From: an uncultured Clostridia bacterium
GTDB lineage: Bacteria > Bacillota > Clostridia > Lachnospirales > CAG-274
Reading direction: 5' to 3'
Assembly: GCA_944384195.1 (NCBI GenBank)
Contig: CALWSK010000004.1
Span: 1-64,000, forward strand
Length of the DNA stretch: 64,000 nucleotides
Both the position numbers and the translations under genes were made by a program. The notes below the pieces were generated by a model. That model searched no databases. It saw only the letters and a list, made by a program, of their open reading frames with translations, and had not been told where the DNA came from. This document shows, in pieces, positions 37,180-49,363 of this stretch (position 1 is the stretch's first letter; each line of letters opens with the position of its first letter).

Positions 37180-37698
37180 TTGGATAGCTATATACTTACT
37201 TTAGACAGTCAGCTTATTTATTCTGTTATTGTACAGCTTATATCTACAGGTATCTTATGCCTTATCTTATCTAAGCTTTTATACAAACCAGTTACAGAGT
37301 TTTTAGAAAAACGTAGAAAACGTATTGAAAGCAGTATAAATGAAGCTAATACTAAACTTGCAGATGCAGACAATCTTAAAGCAGAATATGAGCTTAAACT
37401 TAAGGAAATTGAAAAAGAAAAAGCAACTATTTTAGAGGAAGCTCGCGCACGTGCTAAACAAAACGAAGCACAAATCATAGAAGAAGCTAGAAAAGAAGCT
37501 GAAGCTATTAAAAACAGAGCTGCTCTTGATATTGAAAGAGAACAAGAAAAAGCAAGAGAGGAAGTTAGACTTCAAATTATTGAAGTATCTTCTTTAATAG
37601 CTAGCAAGTTTATAAGTGAAAAAATCAACCAAGCAGAACAAGATAAGCTTGTTGAGCAAGTTATTGCAGATTTGGGGGAAGTTAAATGGCAAAATTAA
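37180..37698 (+). CDS. atpF: ATP synthase Fo subunit b
   Basis: 172 residues starting at TTG 37180 (LDSYILTLD), 9 bases after AAAGGAGGG; the ATG at 37159 would put that site inside the gene. One N-terminal membrane helix (LIYSVIVQLISTGILCLIL) is followed by a long charged coiled coil (KRRKRIESSINEANTKLADA and onward), the peripheral stalk. It overlaps atpH by 13 bases. Confidence 0.94.
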   Translation: MDSYILTLDSQLIYSVIVQLISTGILCLILSKLLYKPVTEFLEKRRKRIESSINEANTKLADADNLKAEYELKLKEIEKEKATILEEARARAKQNEAQIIEEARKEAEAIKNRAALDIEREQEKAREEVRLQIIEVSSLIASKFISEKINQAEQDKLVEQVIADLGEVKWQN

Positions 37699-38222
37699 TT
37701 TCTAAAAGATATGCAGTTGCGCTTTTTGAACTAGCAAAAGAAACAGATAAAATAGATATTTTTAACAAAGAAGTAGAACTTATTTTTACTTCTATAAAAG
37801 AAGATAAAGACTTTTTAACTGTTTTAAACCACCCAAGAATATCTGGGGAAGAAAAATTTAATCTTTTTAAAGAAATATACAAAGACAATATTTCTGAAGA
37901 AATTTTAGGGCTTATAGCTATAATCGTTAAGAAAAATAGAGAAGAAGAAATCTTAGAGATTTTAGAAACATTTTTAGAGCTTGTAAGAGAATATAAAGGC
38001 ATAACTACTGCTTATATATATTCTGCAATGCCTCTTAGCGAAAAACAAATAAGCGATATTAAACAAAACTTAGCAAAAAATTTAAATAAAGAAATCATTG
38101 TTGAGGCAAGTGTAAAACCAGAGCTTATAGGTGGAATTCTTATCAATGTAGATGGTAAGGTTATAGATAATTCTATCAAAAAAAGCCTAGAAGATATCAA
38201 AAAAAGCCTCATTAACAATTAG
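37686..38222 (+). CDS. atpH: ATP synthase F1 subunit delta
   Basis: 178 residues. The N-terminal helical bundle begins ISKRYAVALFELAKE. The C-terminal conserved segment is KEIIVEASVKPELIGGILINVDGKVIDNSIKKSL. It joins the peripheral stalk to the alpha subunits. The 13-base overlap with atpF suggests coupled translation. Confidence 0.95.
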   Translation: MAKLISKRYAVALFELAKETDKIDIFNKEVELIFTSIKEDKDFLTVLNHPRISGEEKFNLFKEIYKDNISEEILGLIAIIVKKNREEEILEILETFLELVREYKGITTAYIYSAMPLSEKQISDIKQNLAKNLNKEIIVEASVKPELIGGILINVDGKVIDNSIKKSLEDIKKSLINN

Positions 38223-38242
38223 TAAAGGAGTGTAACCCGTAA

Positions 38243-39748
<1,506 letters not shown>

Positions 39749-39763
39749 TAAAGAGGTGATATA

Positions 39764-42036
<2,273 letters not shown>

Positions 42037-42054
42037 TGAAAGGACTGGTTTATT

Positions 42055-42456
42055 ATGGCAGAAGCAAAAACACGTTTGCGTATAGTTACTCCTAGCAAGG
42101 AGTTATACAATGATGAAGCTACTATGGTTATTATGCGTGGTGTTAATGGGGATCTTGGGGTTTTAAAAGGACACCAACCTCTTACTACTATACTTGACTA
42201 TGGTATCTTAAAAATTAAAAATGGTGAACAGGAAAAAGAAGCTACTTTATTTGGTGGATTTGTAGATGTTCAGCCAGATGCAGTTAATATTCTTACAGAT
42301 TCTGCAGAGTGGATTGAAGATATTGATATCCAAAGAGCTAAAGAAGCTAAAGAAAGAGCAGAGAAAAGGCTAAATAGTAAAGATAGTAATGTAAATATGT
42401 TAAGAGCAGAGCTTGCTCTTAAACGTGCTACTATAAGACTAAATAGCAAAAAATAG
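42055..42456 (+). CDS. atpC: ATP synthase F1 subunit epsilon
   Basis: 133 residues: N-terminal beta sandwich (LRIVTPSKELYNDEATMVIMRGVNGDLGVLKGHQPLTT) and a C-terminal helical hairpin (AKERAEKRLNSK..RAELALKRATIRL) that can inhibit hydrolysis. It is the last gene of the operon, followed by a strong terminator. Confidence 0.96.
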   Translation: MAEAKTRLRIVTPSKELYNDEATMVIMRGVNGDLGVLKGHQPLTTILDYGILKIKNGEQEKEATLFGGFVDVQPDAVNILTDSAEWIEDIDIQRAKEAKERAEKRLNSKDSNVNMLRAELALKRATIRLNSKK

Positions 42457-42488
42457 ACAGATGCTAATATAGTATCTAGTTTATATAT

Positions 42489-42528
42489 AAAAAACCCCCT
42501 TAATCTTATTTAGATTAAGGGGGTTTTT
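42489..42528. terminator. Terminator of the atp operon, shared with convergent bioY
   Basis: AACCCCCTTAATCT paired with AGATTAAGGGGGTT, with A and T tracts; the strongest hairpin in the window. Confidence 0.92.
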
Positions 42529-42534
42529 TATTAT

Positions 42535-43017
42535 TTATATATAAGAACTTAGTTTTTTAGATATTAAATATGCAAAACCTATAGATATTAAATCTTTTAC
42601 TATATAAGGCATAGAAACTATAATAAAAGATGAAATTATAGGTGTTTTAGTAATAAAAGAAAATTGTATAATACCTAAAATATGGCATATAAAAAGTCCT
42701 ATAAAAGAATATTTTATACCTAGTCCACAAAAAAAGCTAAGAAATAAAAATCCAATTAAAAATCCACCACTAGCAGAAAATAGTTTTGATATACCACCAC
42801 TAAATCCAGCAAAAACAGGTAAACCTATAGCTCCAAGTAGTAGATATATAAACACACATAAAGTACCATTTCTTTTACCAAGAAAAAAACCACAAAGGCT
42901 AATAGCAAAAGTTTGTAAAGTTAAGGGAACTCCAAAGGGACTAGGAATAGATACAGTAGATAGTATACAAGTTATTGCGCAAAATATAGCTATTATGCTT
43001 AAAGTTTTAGTTTTCAT
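42535..43017 (-). CDS. bioY: Biotin ECF transporter S component BioY
   Basis: 160-residue membrane protein. BioY hallmarks are IPSPFGVPLTLQTFAISLCGFFLG and LLLGAIGLPVFAGFSGGISKLFSASGGFLIGF. It imports biotin, with or without a shared ECF module. No bio synthesis genes are nearby, so the cell may depend on uptake. A palindrome overlapping its promoter suggests BirA-type control. Confidence 0.93.
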   Translation of the reverse strand: MKTKTLSIIAIFCAITCILSTVSIPSPFGVPLTLQTFAISLCGFFLGKRNGTLCVFIYLLLGAIGLPVFAGFSGGISKLFSASGGFLIGFLFLSFFCGLGIKYSFIGLFICHILGIIQFSFITKTPIISSFIIVSMPYIVKDLISIGFAYLISKKLSSYI

Positions 43018-43030
43018 AATAAAACCTCCT

Positions 43031-43070
43031 ATTGTATCTATATTATAATATTATAGATTACAATAGTCAA
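43031..43070 (-). promoter_or_regulatory. bioY promoter overlapped by a palindromic operator
   Basis: On the minus strand TTGACT (43065-43070), 17 bases, TATAAT (43042-43047). A near-palindrome spans 43031-43064, with outer arms ATTGTATCTAT and ATAGATTACAAT, covering the spacer and the -10 box. The ATTGT..ACAAT ends match those of known BirA sites, but the inner bases differ. A bound repressor would block RNA polymerase. Confidence 0.65.
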
Positions 43071-43074
43071 TATT

Positions 43075-44592
43075 TTATTTTAAATAGCCGGTTATATTAT
43101 TTTTATCCATCCAAGATTTTTTGCTAGCCATTAAAAATTCTACTGTATCATTAGTAGTATTAAATAGCTTTTTAAGAAGTTCTTTAGTTTGGAATAAATC
43201 ATTATAAGTTAAATAAGGATAATCTTCCATTTTATTTGTTGTTTTTTCATAGAAAAGAGCATAGGCTAAATTTCCATCTGGTAATACCCATTTATTTCTT
43301 GTATCTTCAATAGCTAATAGCATTTTATCTGCCATTTCTTTATAAGAAGGCTCTTTAGTTATATCATATAGTTCGTATAAGAAATTTAATTCTGCTAATT
43401 GATGATTTAAAGATACGTGAGTTTTTTCGTGTTTTGTAGTAGAGCCATAGTCTTCTACAAGATATCCTCCATTTTCTGTTATATAAGAGTTATTTTTGGC
43501 ATAGTCTAAGAAAAATTCGGCATATCTAACAGCAGAATTTAAAAATTCTTTATTATTATAGTTTTTGTAAGCATATAATAAACTTGTAGCAAAATCTGTG
43601 TTAAATCTAGTATCATAAAAGTTTGGACCTATTTTAAAGTCGGTAAAGAGCCAATCTGATTGAGGACCAGTTGCCCAAAAGCCTTGTTCATTTTGATTTT
43701 TCATACAAGTTTCTGTCATTACATATCCAAGGTTTTTAGAAAGTGGATTTAGAGCATATTTAGCAAAAGAAGCTCCTGTATAGTTAGATGGGTGGCGATA
43801 TAGTATGTTTTTGCCCCCAGGTTTATAATTGCTAGGAGTTTGGAAATAATATCCATCATAGCTCCAGCGTCTAGTTATTGCTAAATCGTGTGGTAAAAGT
43901 TCCTCAAAGCTTTTCATAGTGCTCCAATCTACAAGGCGTTTGTTAGATTCCATATACCAATACTCACCTATAGTAGATATATCTTGTGGGAAAGAAAGTT
44001 GTAAATCAAAATAGCCCTCTTTTTTTACTATTTTAACCATTTGTTCTTTATCTTTTTCCACTGTTAAAGTATTGTTTGTAAATATATTTTTATAAACAGC
44101 AGGAACGCTAACTATGTAGCTATTTGTATCTGTATCAATAAATAAAGTCGTATGTTTTAAATTATTTAGATTGGAAGTATTTACCCATTTTTTAGTATTA
44201 GGGTCTATATATCTTACAGTTATAGTGTTTCCTTTTATAGGTAAGCCTACTGTGTATCTATTTGGATTATTTTGTTTATATGAAAACCTATTTATTTGAT
44301 ATTTATCTCCACTTTCAAATATAGTAGTTGTACTTTGAGTTGTTATATTATCATTAGTTGTTGTTTCATTAGTTGTTATAGGAGTAAAATTTGTAGGTGT
44401 ATAAACAGGTACATTTTTTGTAATATTATATATTTTAAGATTAAGTCCAGTTAAAATATTTCCGTTTTTATCTTTTGGGACTTCACTTTCTGTTTTAGTA
44501 TTTTGTTGTAATTGTTCTTGCGCATATACATTGCTTACAAGCATAGTAGATAATAATGATATTATAGCCACTTGCTTTAGATTTTTTTTCAA
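43075..44592 (-). CDS. Unrecognised secreted protein with a helical-toroid-like C-terminal half
   Basis: 505 residues with a signal peptide (KKNLKQVAIISLLSTMLVSNVYAQ). A Thr/Asn-rich stretch (about 40-90) is followed by a beta-rich part with Tyr/Asn repeats. The C-terminal half has paired-helix repeats (FNTDFATSLLYAYKNY, FLNSAVRYAEFFLDYAKNN, LNHQLAELNFLYELYDIT, YKEMADKMLLAIEDT). This resembles alpha/alpha toroids of polysaccharide-active enzymes such as glucuronyl C5-epimerases. No catalytic residues can be assigned. The TTG start at 44592 is chosen over a GTG at 44601, which lies in the GGGGTG ribosome site. Confidence 0.6.
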   Translation of the reverse strand: MKKNLKQVAIISLLSTMLVSNVYAQEQLQQNTKTESEVPKDKNGNILTGLNLKIYNITKNVPVYTPTNFTPITTNETTTNDNITTQSTTTIFESGDKYQINRFSYKQNNPNRYTVGLPIKGNTITVRYIDPNTKKWVNTSNLNNLKHTTLFIDTDTNSYIVSVPAVYKNIFTNNTLTVEKDKEQMVKIVKKEGYFDLQLSFPQDISTIGEYWYMESNKRLVDWSTMKSFEELLPHDLAITRRWSYDGYYFQTPSNYKPGGKNILYRHPSNYTGASFAKYALNPLSKNLGYVMTETCMKNQNEQGFWATGPQSDWLFTDFKIGPNFYDTRFNTDFATSLLYAYKNYNNKEFLNSAVRYAEFFLDYAKNNSYITENGGYLVEDYGSTTKHEKTHVSLNHQLAELNFLYELYDITKEPSYKEMADKMLLAIEDTRNKWVLPDGNLAYALFYEKTTNKMEDYPYLTYNDLFQTKELLKKLFNTTNDTVEFLMASKKSWMDKNNITGYLK

Positions 44593-44680
44593 AATTAACA
44601 CCCCTTAATATTTTTTGTATTTAGACAAATATTATACCACTAAAAATAAATAATATCAAATTAGTTTTATTATAAAGTGC

Positions 44681-44709
44681 TTGACAAGATAGTATTTATC
44701 TATTAAAAT
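44681..44709 (+). promoter_or_regulatory. Sigma-A promoter of the ylxM-ffh-rpsP-khpA operon
   Basis: TTGACA (44681-44686), 17 bases, TAAAAT (44704-44709). Confidence 0.75.
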
Positions 44710-44751
44710 ATAACAATGTAAAGTATATTGCCTTTACAGAAAGGTGATTGT

Positions 44752-45099
44752 ATGGATAAAATATTTTTTCTAACTATGTTATATGATTTTTATTCTGAGC
44801 TTCTTACTAACAAGCAAAAAGAAATATTTGAGCTATATTATCTTAATGATTTCTCTTTGCATGAGATAGGCTCTATGTATAAAATTAGCCGTCAGGCCGT
44901 TTTAGATACTATAAAAAGAACGGAAAAAGTTTTATCTAATTATGAACAAAAGCTTTCTCTTGTAGAAAAATATTTAAATCAAAAAAAGTCGATAGAAAAT
45001 ATAATCAATAACATAGAAAATATAATATCTGATAATAGCTCAAATTATATTGATACCCTAGAGGTTGTCAAAAAAGATTTAAGCAACTTATTAGACTAA
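44752..45099 (+). CDS. ylxM: YlxM-family helix-turn-helix protein
   Basis: 115 residues. The N-terminal sigma-region-4-like helix-turn-helix reads LTNKQKEIFELYYLNDFSLHEIGSMYKISRQAVLDTIKRTEK, followed by a coiled-coil tail. YlxM/p13 proteins are nearly always encoded before ffh and modulate SRP function. The ATG at 44752 has AAAGGTGATT upstream. It is 12 bases before ffh. Confidence 0.92.
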   Translation: MDKIFFLTMLYDFYSELLTNKQKEIFELYYLNDFSLHEIGSMYKISRQAVLDTIKRTEKVLSNYEQKLSLVEKYLNQKKSIENIINNIENIISDNSSNYIDTLEVVKKDLSNLLD

Positions 45100-45111
45100 G
45101 GAGGCTTAAGT

Positions 45112-46455
45112 ATGGCTTTTGAAAATCTTTCTTCAAAATTACAAGATGTTTTTAAAAATCTTACTGGTAAAGGTAAACTTTCTGAAAAAGACGTAAAGGC
45201 TGCTCTTAGAGAAGTTAAGCTAGCTCTTTTAGAAGCTGACGTAAACTTTAAAATAGTTAAAGAATTTATAGCTAATGTTACAGAAAAAGCTATAGGGACA
45301 GATGTATTAGAAGGATTAAATCCAGGACAACAAGTTATAAAAGTTGTTAAAGATGAGCTTATAGACCTTTTAGGAACAACTCAAAGTATTTTAACATATT
45401 CTTCAAAAGCTCCTACTGTGTATATGATGGTTGGGCTTCAGGGTGCTGGTAAGACTACTACTACTGGTAAGCTAGCCGGGCTTTTAAGAAAACAAGGTAA
45501 ACAACCACTTTTAGTAGCTTGCGATATATATAGACCAGCGGCTATAAAACAGCTTGAGGTTGTAGGCAAGACTTATAATATACCAGTCTTTTCTATGGGG
45601 CAAGAAAACCCGGTTGAGATAGCTAAGGCATCTATAGAATATGCTAAAAAACAAGGTAATGATATAGTTATCATAGATACGGCAGGTAGGCTTCATATAA
45701 ATGAGGAGCTTATGGATGAGCTAGAAAATATCAAAAAAGAAGTAAAACCTCAAGAAATATTGCTTGTTATAGATGCTATGACAGGGCAAGATGCGGTAAA
45801 TGTGGCTTCTTCTTTTGATGAAAAGCTTGGTATAGATGGAACTATCATTACTAAATTAGATGGTGATACACGTGGTGGTGCTGCCCTTTCTGTTAGAGCG
45901 GTTACTAAAAAGCCTATAAAATATGTGGGTATGGGTGAAAAACTAGAAGATTTAGAGCCTTTTCATCCAGACAGAATGGTTTCACGTATTTTAGGTATGG
46001 GAGATGTGCTTACTCTTATAGAAAAAGCGCAACAAGTATATGACGAAAAAGAAGTATTAGAGCTTGAGAAAAAAATGAGAACTCTAGATTTTGACCTAAA
46101 TGACTTTTTAGGACAGATGCAACAAGTAAAAAAGATGGGTTCTATAAAAGATATTCTTGGTATGCTTCCTATTCCTGGTATGAACAAGATAAATTTAGAT
46201 GATGTAAATCTTAATGATAAGACTATACTTCATGTAGAGGCTATTATAAGCTCTATGACAAAAGAAGAAAGAAGAAAACCAAACATTATAAACGGAGCTA
46301 GGAAAAAGAGAATAGCTAAAGGTTCTGGCACAAGCGTTCAGGAAGTTAATAAACTTCTTAAAGATTTTGAAAACGCTAAAAATGCTATGAAAATGATGAA
46401 TGGTATGATGAAGGGTAAAAAAGGGAAATTTAATCTTCCTTTTTTCAATAAATAA
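45112..46455 (+). CDS. ffh: Signal recognition particle protein Ffh
   Basis: 447-residue GTPase that pairs with the SRP RNA encoded at 54.8 kb to target membrane proteins. N domain helices come first. The G domain has GLQGAGKTTTTGKLAG, DTAGRLHIN and TKLDGDTRGGAALS. The Met-rich M domain is at the C-terminus (FLGQMQQVKKMG, AMKMMNGMMKGKKG). Confidence 0.98.
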   Translation: MAFENLSSKLQDVFKNLTGKGKLSEKDVKAALREVKLALLEADVNFKIVKEFIANVTEKAIGTDVLEGLNPGQQVIKVVKDELIDLLGTTQSILTYSSKAPTVYMMVGLQGAGKTTTTGKLAGLLRKQGKQPLLVACDIYRPAAIKQLEVVGKTYNIPVFSMGQENPVEIAKASIEYAKKQGNDIVIIDTAGRLHINEELMDELENIKKEVKPQEILLVIDAMTGQDAVNVASSFDEKLGIDGTIITKLDGDTRGGAALSVRAVTKKPIKYVGMGEKLEDLEPFHPDRMVSRILGMGDVLTLIEKAQQVYDEKEVLELEKKMRTLDFDLNDFLGQMQQVKKMGSIKDILGMLPIPGMNKINLDDVNLNDKTILHVEAIISSMTKEERRKPNIINGARKKRIAKGSGTSVQEVNKLLKDFENAKNAMKMMNGMMKGKKGKFNLPFFNK

Positions 46456-46480
46456 TATATAATTTTAGGAGGAAACAAAA

Positions 46481-46726
46481 ATGGCAGTAAAAATTAGATT
46501 AAAAAGATTAGGAGCTAAAAAAGCACCTTTCTATAGAATAGTAGTAGCAGATTCTAGAACACCTAGAGGTGGTAAAGCTATTGCAGAAATAGGATACTAT
46601 GATCCTACTAAAGAACCAGCAGTTTTAAAAGTAGATGTTGAAGACGCTAAAAAATGGATTGGAAATGGAGCTCAACCAACAGATACAGTTAGAGCTTTAT
46701 TAAAAAAATCAGGTGTTATAGAATAA
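46481..46726 (+). CDS. rpsP: 30S ribosomal protein S16
   Basis: 81 residues beginning [26 protein letters not shown], the standard S16 start, with [11 protein letters not shown] and [14 protein letters not shown]. It is 25 bases after ffh with an AGGAGGAAA site. Confidence 0.98.
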   Translation: MAVKIRLKRLGAKKAPFYRIVVADSRTPRGGKAIAEIGYYDPTKEPAVLKVDVEDAKKWIGNGAQPTDTVRALLKKSGVIE

Positions 46727-46741
46727 TCCGAGGTAATGCAT

Positions 46742-46975
46742 ATGAAAGAGCTATTATATACAATAGTAGAAAATCTTGTTGATAATAAAGACGCTATAGA
46801 TATAATAGAAAAAGTGGATAATGATAGTGATACTATTATTTTAGAGCTTAATGTTGCAGAAACAGATGTAGGAAAGGTTATAGGTAAACAAGGAAGAATA
46901 GCTAAAGCTATAAGAACTGTTGTTAAATCTTATGCATCTTCTCAAAATAAAAAAGTTATTATAAAAATAGATTAG
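46742..46975 (+). CDS. khpA: KH-domain RNA-binding protein KhpA
   Basis: 77-residue single KH domain with the GKVIGKQGRIAKAIRTVV loop that binds RNA. KhpA works with KhpB/Jag in cell elongation and RNA regulation. The ATG at 46742 is 8 bases from GAGG; the ATG at 46736 is too close. The operon stops here, so rimM, trmD and rplS, which usually follow, are missing from this locus. Confidence 0.93.
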   Translation: MKELLYTIVENLVDNKDAIDIIEKVDNDSDTIILELNVAETDVGKVIGKQGRIAKAIRTVVKSYASSQNKKVIIKID

Positions 46976-46990
46976 TATCATTATATTTAG

Positions 46991-47020
46991 AAAAAGCCGT
47001 ATTTTATACGGCTTTTTTAT
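46991..47020. terminator. Terminator after khpA
   Basis: AAAAAGCCGTAT paired with ATACGGCTTTTTT around TTT, symmetric enough to work both ways. The reverse complement of this hairpin recurs at 48715. Confidence 0.88.
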
Positions 47021-47022
47021 AT

Positions 47023-47889
47023 TCAATTTTTTATAAATATATAAATTAATATTATAATATCTAGTATAAAAAATATATTAAATACTTTTTCTTTATTTTT
47101 TTCAGTATTTTTTACTATATTATTTTTATTTATTTTTACAAAAATATATATAAAAATAGTAGATAAAATTATAGAAAGTATAAATATTATTATTATTATT
47201 ATATTTGGAATTATAGAAGTTTGGCCTAAAATATTGTTTAATATTACTTGCGACCCATTAAAAACAAAATGACATAAAATACCGGCCCAAATAGAGTCAG
47301 TAGCTTTAACTAAAAATGCTAATATAAAACCTAAAACTATTGTATAACAAAATTGATTTAGATTAAGATGTATCATAGCAAAAAATATACTAGAAAATAT
47401 GATTCCATACCAAAAAGAATAATTATCATATTTTTTTAATATTATACCTCTAAATAATATTTCTTCTAAAAAAGGAGGAATAATAGCAATAGCCAAAAAT
47501 ATTTGCCAAAAAGGGTATTTTAAACTAGAAGTAAATACATTAGTTAGAGCATTTTGAGTAAAAAACAATGTCAAAAAGTTTATAAGCATTAATATTGGTT
47601 GGATAAATATTCCTATTAAAATAATAAGAAATATATTTTTAAAAGATAATTTTTTAAATCTTAAGGATTGTTTTACATTACCTTTATTTGTAATAATATA
47701 TAATAAAATAAAAGGTAAGAAACTCAATATTTGTACCAAAATTAAACTACAACTTGGATTTAGTTGTAATGGAATGATTACTTTTATAGGAGCAAAATAT
47801 ATAATAAGCTTAAAAATAACTGGTGTAATAAATATTGTCCAAATTAATAGTATAAAAAAAATAAGACTTGACTTTTTATGATTATTCAT
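47023..47889 (-). CDS. CPBP-family intramembrane glutamic protease
   Basis: 288 residues, about eight membrane helices. The catalytic signature EEILFRG (E142, E143, R147) is followed by FFAMIHLNLNQF and a third motif, GILCHFVFNGSQVI, with His and Asn. These Abi/CAAX-like proteases process prenylated or peptide substrates and often act in bacteriocin immunity or as anti-sigma proteases. The target is unknown. It is distinct from, but related to, the pair at 61-63 kb. Confidence 0.88.
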   Translation of the reverse strand: MNNHKKSSLIFFILLIWTIFITPVIFKLIIYFAPIKVIIPLQLNPSCSLILVQILSFLPFILLYIITNKGNVKQSLRFKKLSFKNIFLIILIGIFIQPILMLINFLTLFFTQNALTNVFTSSLKYPFWQIFLAIAIIPPFLEEILFRGIILKKYDNYSFWYGIIFSSIFFAMIHLNLNQFCYTIVLGFILAFLVKATDSIWAGILCHFVFNGSQVILNNILGQTSIIPNIIIIIIFILSIILSTIFIYIFVKINKNNIVKNTEKNKEKVFNIFFILDIIILIYIFIKN

Positions 47890-47912
47890 AGTATCCTCCT
47901 TTTTAGATATAT

Positions 47913-47945
47913 AAAAGCACTATATATAAAATATAGTGCTTTTAT
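47913..47945 (-). terminator. Terminator of the broken lipoprotein gene
   Basis: AAAAGCACTATAT paired with ATATAGTGCTTTT, with a T run on the minus strand. Confidence 0.8.
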
Positions 47946-47949
47946 GATA

Positions 47950-48603
47950 TTATTTTATTTTTGCAGTTTGTACTATAGTAGTCATAGCTTTTAAAACATT
48001 TTCTTTTTCATTATCTTCTGTATATGTACCAGTTACAGTTGTTGATTTATTGTCTAAATAAAAAGTCATTTGTATTTGTTTTTGAGCTGGTATATTTAAA
48101 AGAGCTTCTTTTCCACCATTTGCTTCAATCATTTGTTCAGTTAATATTCCTTTTTCTATACATTTTTGAATATTTTCATCTGTAAATTGTACAGTATTTT
48201 CATTGTAGGCAACTTCTTTATCATCTAAAGTTCTAATTTCTGATAAATCAACTTTTATATTAGGGCTTACTTGTTCATATGTAGCAGGAATAGCGCTTAA
48301 ATATTTATCTAATGGCATTTTAACTTCTTCAGATACAACAACATTAATATTTGTATTTGTATTATTTGAAGCATCTGAAGGTATTAACATTACAGGAATA
48401 GCTGGAAATCCGCTTTCAACTTTTTTTCATTCATCTGTTGGATATTCAAAACTTATTGTTCCATTATCTAAACTAGCTACATTAAAATCTATAGTTACAG
48501 GTTGGATAGTAGCTACGCTTTTACTAGAAGCATTACCACCACAAGCTGTTAGAGAAGATACTAACAACATAGACATTAACATTACTTTTAATTTTCTTTT
48601 CAT
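47950..48603 (-). pseudogene. PsbP/DcrB-like lipoprotein gene interrupted by one in-frame TGA
   Basis: Read from ATG at 48603, the frame gives a lipoprotein signal (MLLVSSLTACGG) and VTIDFNVASLDNGTISFEYPTDE. It then meets TGA (48427-48429) and continues in frame with KKVESGFPAIPVMLIPSD to 47950, 217 codons in all. PsbP/DcrB-like lipoproteins usually have W after the FxYPxx motif, so TGG to TGA is the likely change. An internal ATG at 48390 might give a 146-residue remnant without signal peptide. The family call is by motif pattern only. Confidence 0.75.
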
Positions 48604-48714
48604 AGATACTCTTTACTCCTTTTAATGAACATATAAAATATTATCTATTTAGACAAATAATGATATAAATAGACATATTTTTATAATACAATATATATAC
48701 CTAAAAGTCAATAA

Positions 48715-48747
48715 TAAAAAAGCCGTATAAAATACGGCTTTTTTATT
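48715..48747 (-). terminator. Terminator of the cotJ operon
   Basis: AAAAAAGCCGTAT paired with ATACGGCTTTTTT around AAA. On the minus strand it is identical to the khpA terminator. Confidence 0.88.
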
Positions 48748-49363
48748 ATTGATTTCTAGGTTGTGGTTTCATATTGTCTGGTTTTTCTATTATAAACTGT
48801 CTTTTACTATCTAAATAATCCTCTACTATTCTAAGGGCTTCTCCAAATCTTTGGAAATGCACAATCTCTCTTTCTCTTAAAAATTTAATAGGTGTTATAA
48901 CATCTGGATCGTCTGTAAGATTTAAGATATATTCATAAGTTGCTTTAGCTTTTTGTTCTGCTGCTAAATTTTCTGTAAGGTCAGTTATAGGGTTACCAGT
49001 TGATTGTAATCCAGCACAAGAGAAAGGAACGCCAGCGCCATTTGCAGGATATACGCCAAGTCCGTGGTCTACATAATAAGCGCCAAGTCCGGCTTGTTGT
49101 ATTTCATCAAAAGATATATCATCTGTAAGTTGATGAACTATAGAGCCTATCATTTCTAAGTGAGCTAGCTCTTCTGTACCTATATCGTTTAAGATTGCTT
49201 TAGCTTGAGGAGTTATCATAGTAAATCTTTGGCTAAGATATCTTATAGCAGCTCCAAGCTCTCCATTAGGACCACCATACTGAGTTAATATAAGCTTTGC
49301 AAGCTCTGGGTTTTTATTTTTTATTTTAACCGGAAATTCTAATTTTTTTTCATATATCCACAT
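48746..49363 (-). CDS. cotJC: CotJC, manganese-catalase-like spore coat protein
   Basis: 205 residues. It begins MWIYEKKLEFPVKIKNKNPELAKLILTQYGGPNGELGAAIRYLSQR, typical of CotJC. Metal ligands are expected in ELAAAIRY-like GELGAAIRYL, ELAHLEMIGSIVHQL and LAAEQKAKATYE. In C. difficile CotJC homologues are coat catalases. Its ATG overlaps the cotJB stop by one base (TAATG). Confidence 0.94.
   Translation of the reverse strand: MWIYEKKLEFPVKIKNKNPELAKLILTQYGGPNGELGAAIRYLSQRFTMITPQAKAILNDIGTEELAHLEMIGSIVHQLTDDISFDEIQQAGLGAYYVDHGLGVYPANGAGVPFSCAGLQSTGNPITDLTENLAAEQKAKATYEYILNLTDDPDVITPIKFLREREIVHFQRFGEALRIVEDYLDSKRQFIIEKPDNMKPQPRNQ

Noticed and set aside
48427..48429. TGA read as selenocysteine or reassigned tryptophan
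   Set aside because: No SECIS-like structure was seen and other genes in the window end at TGA; a nonsense mutation is simpler.
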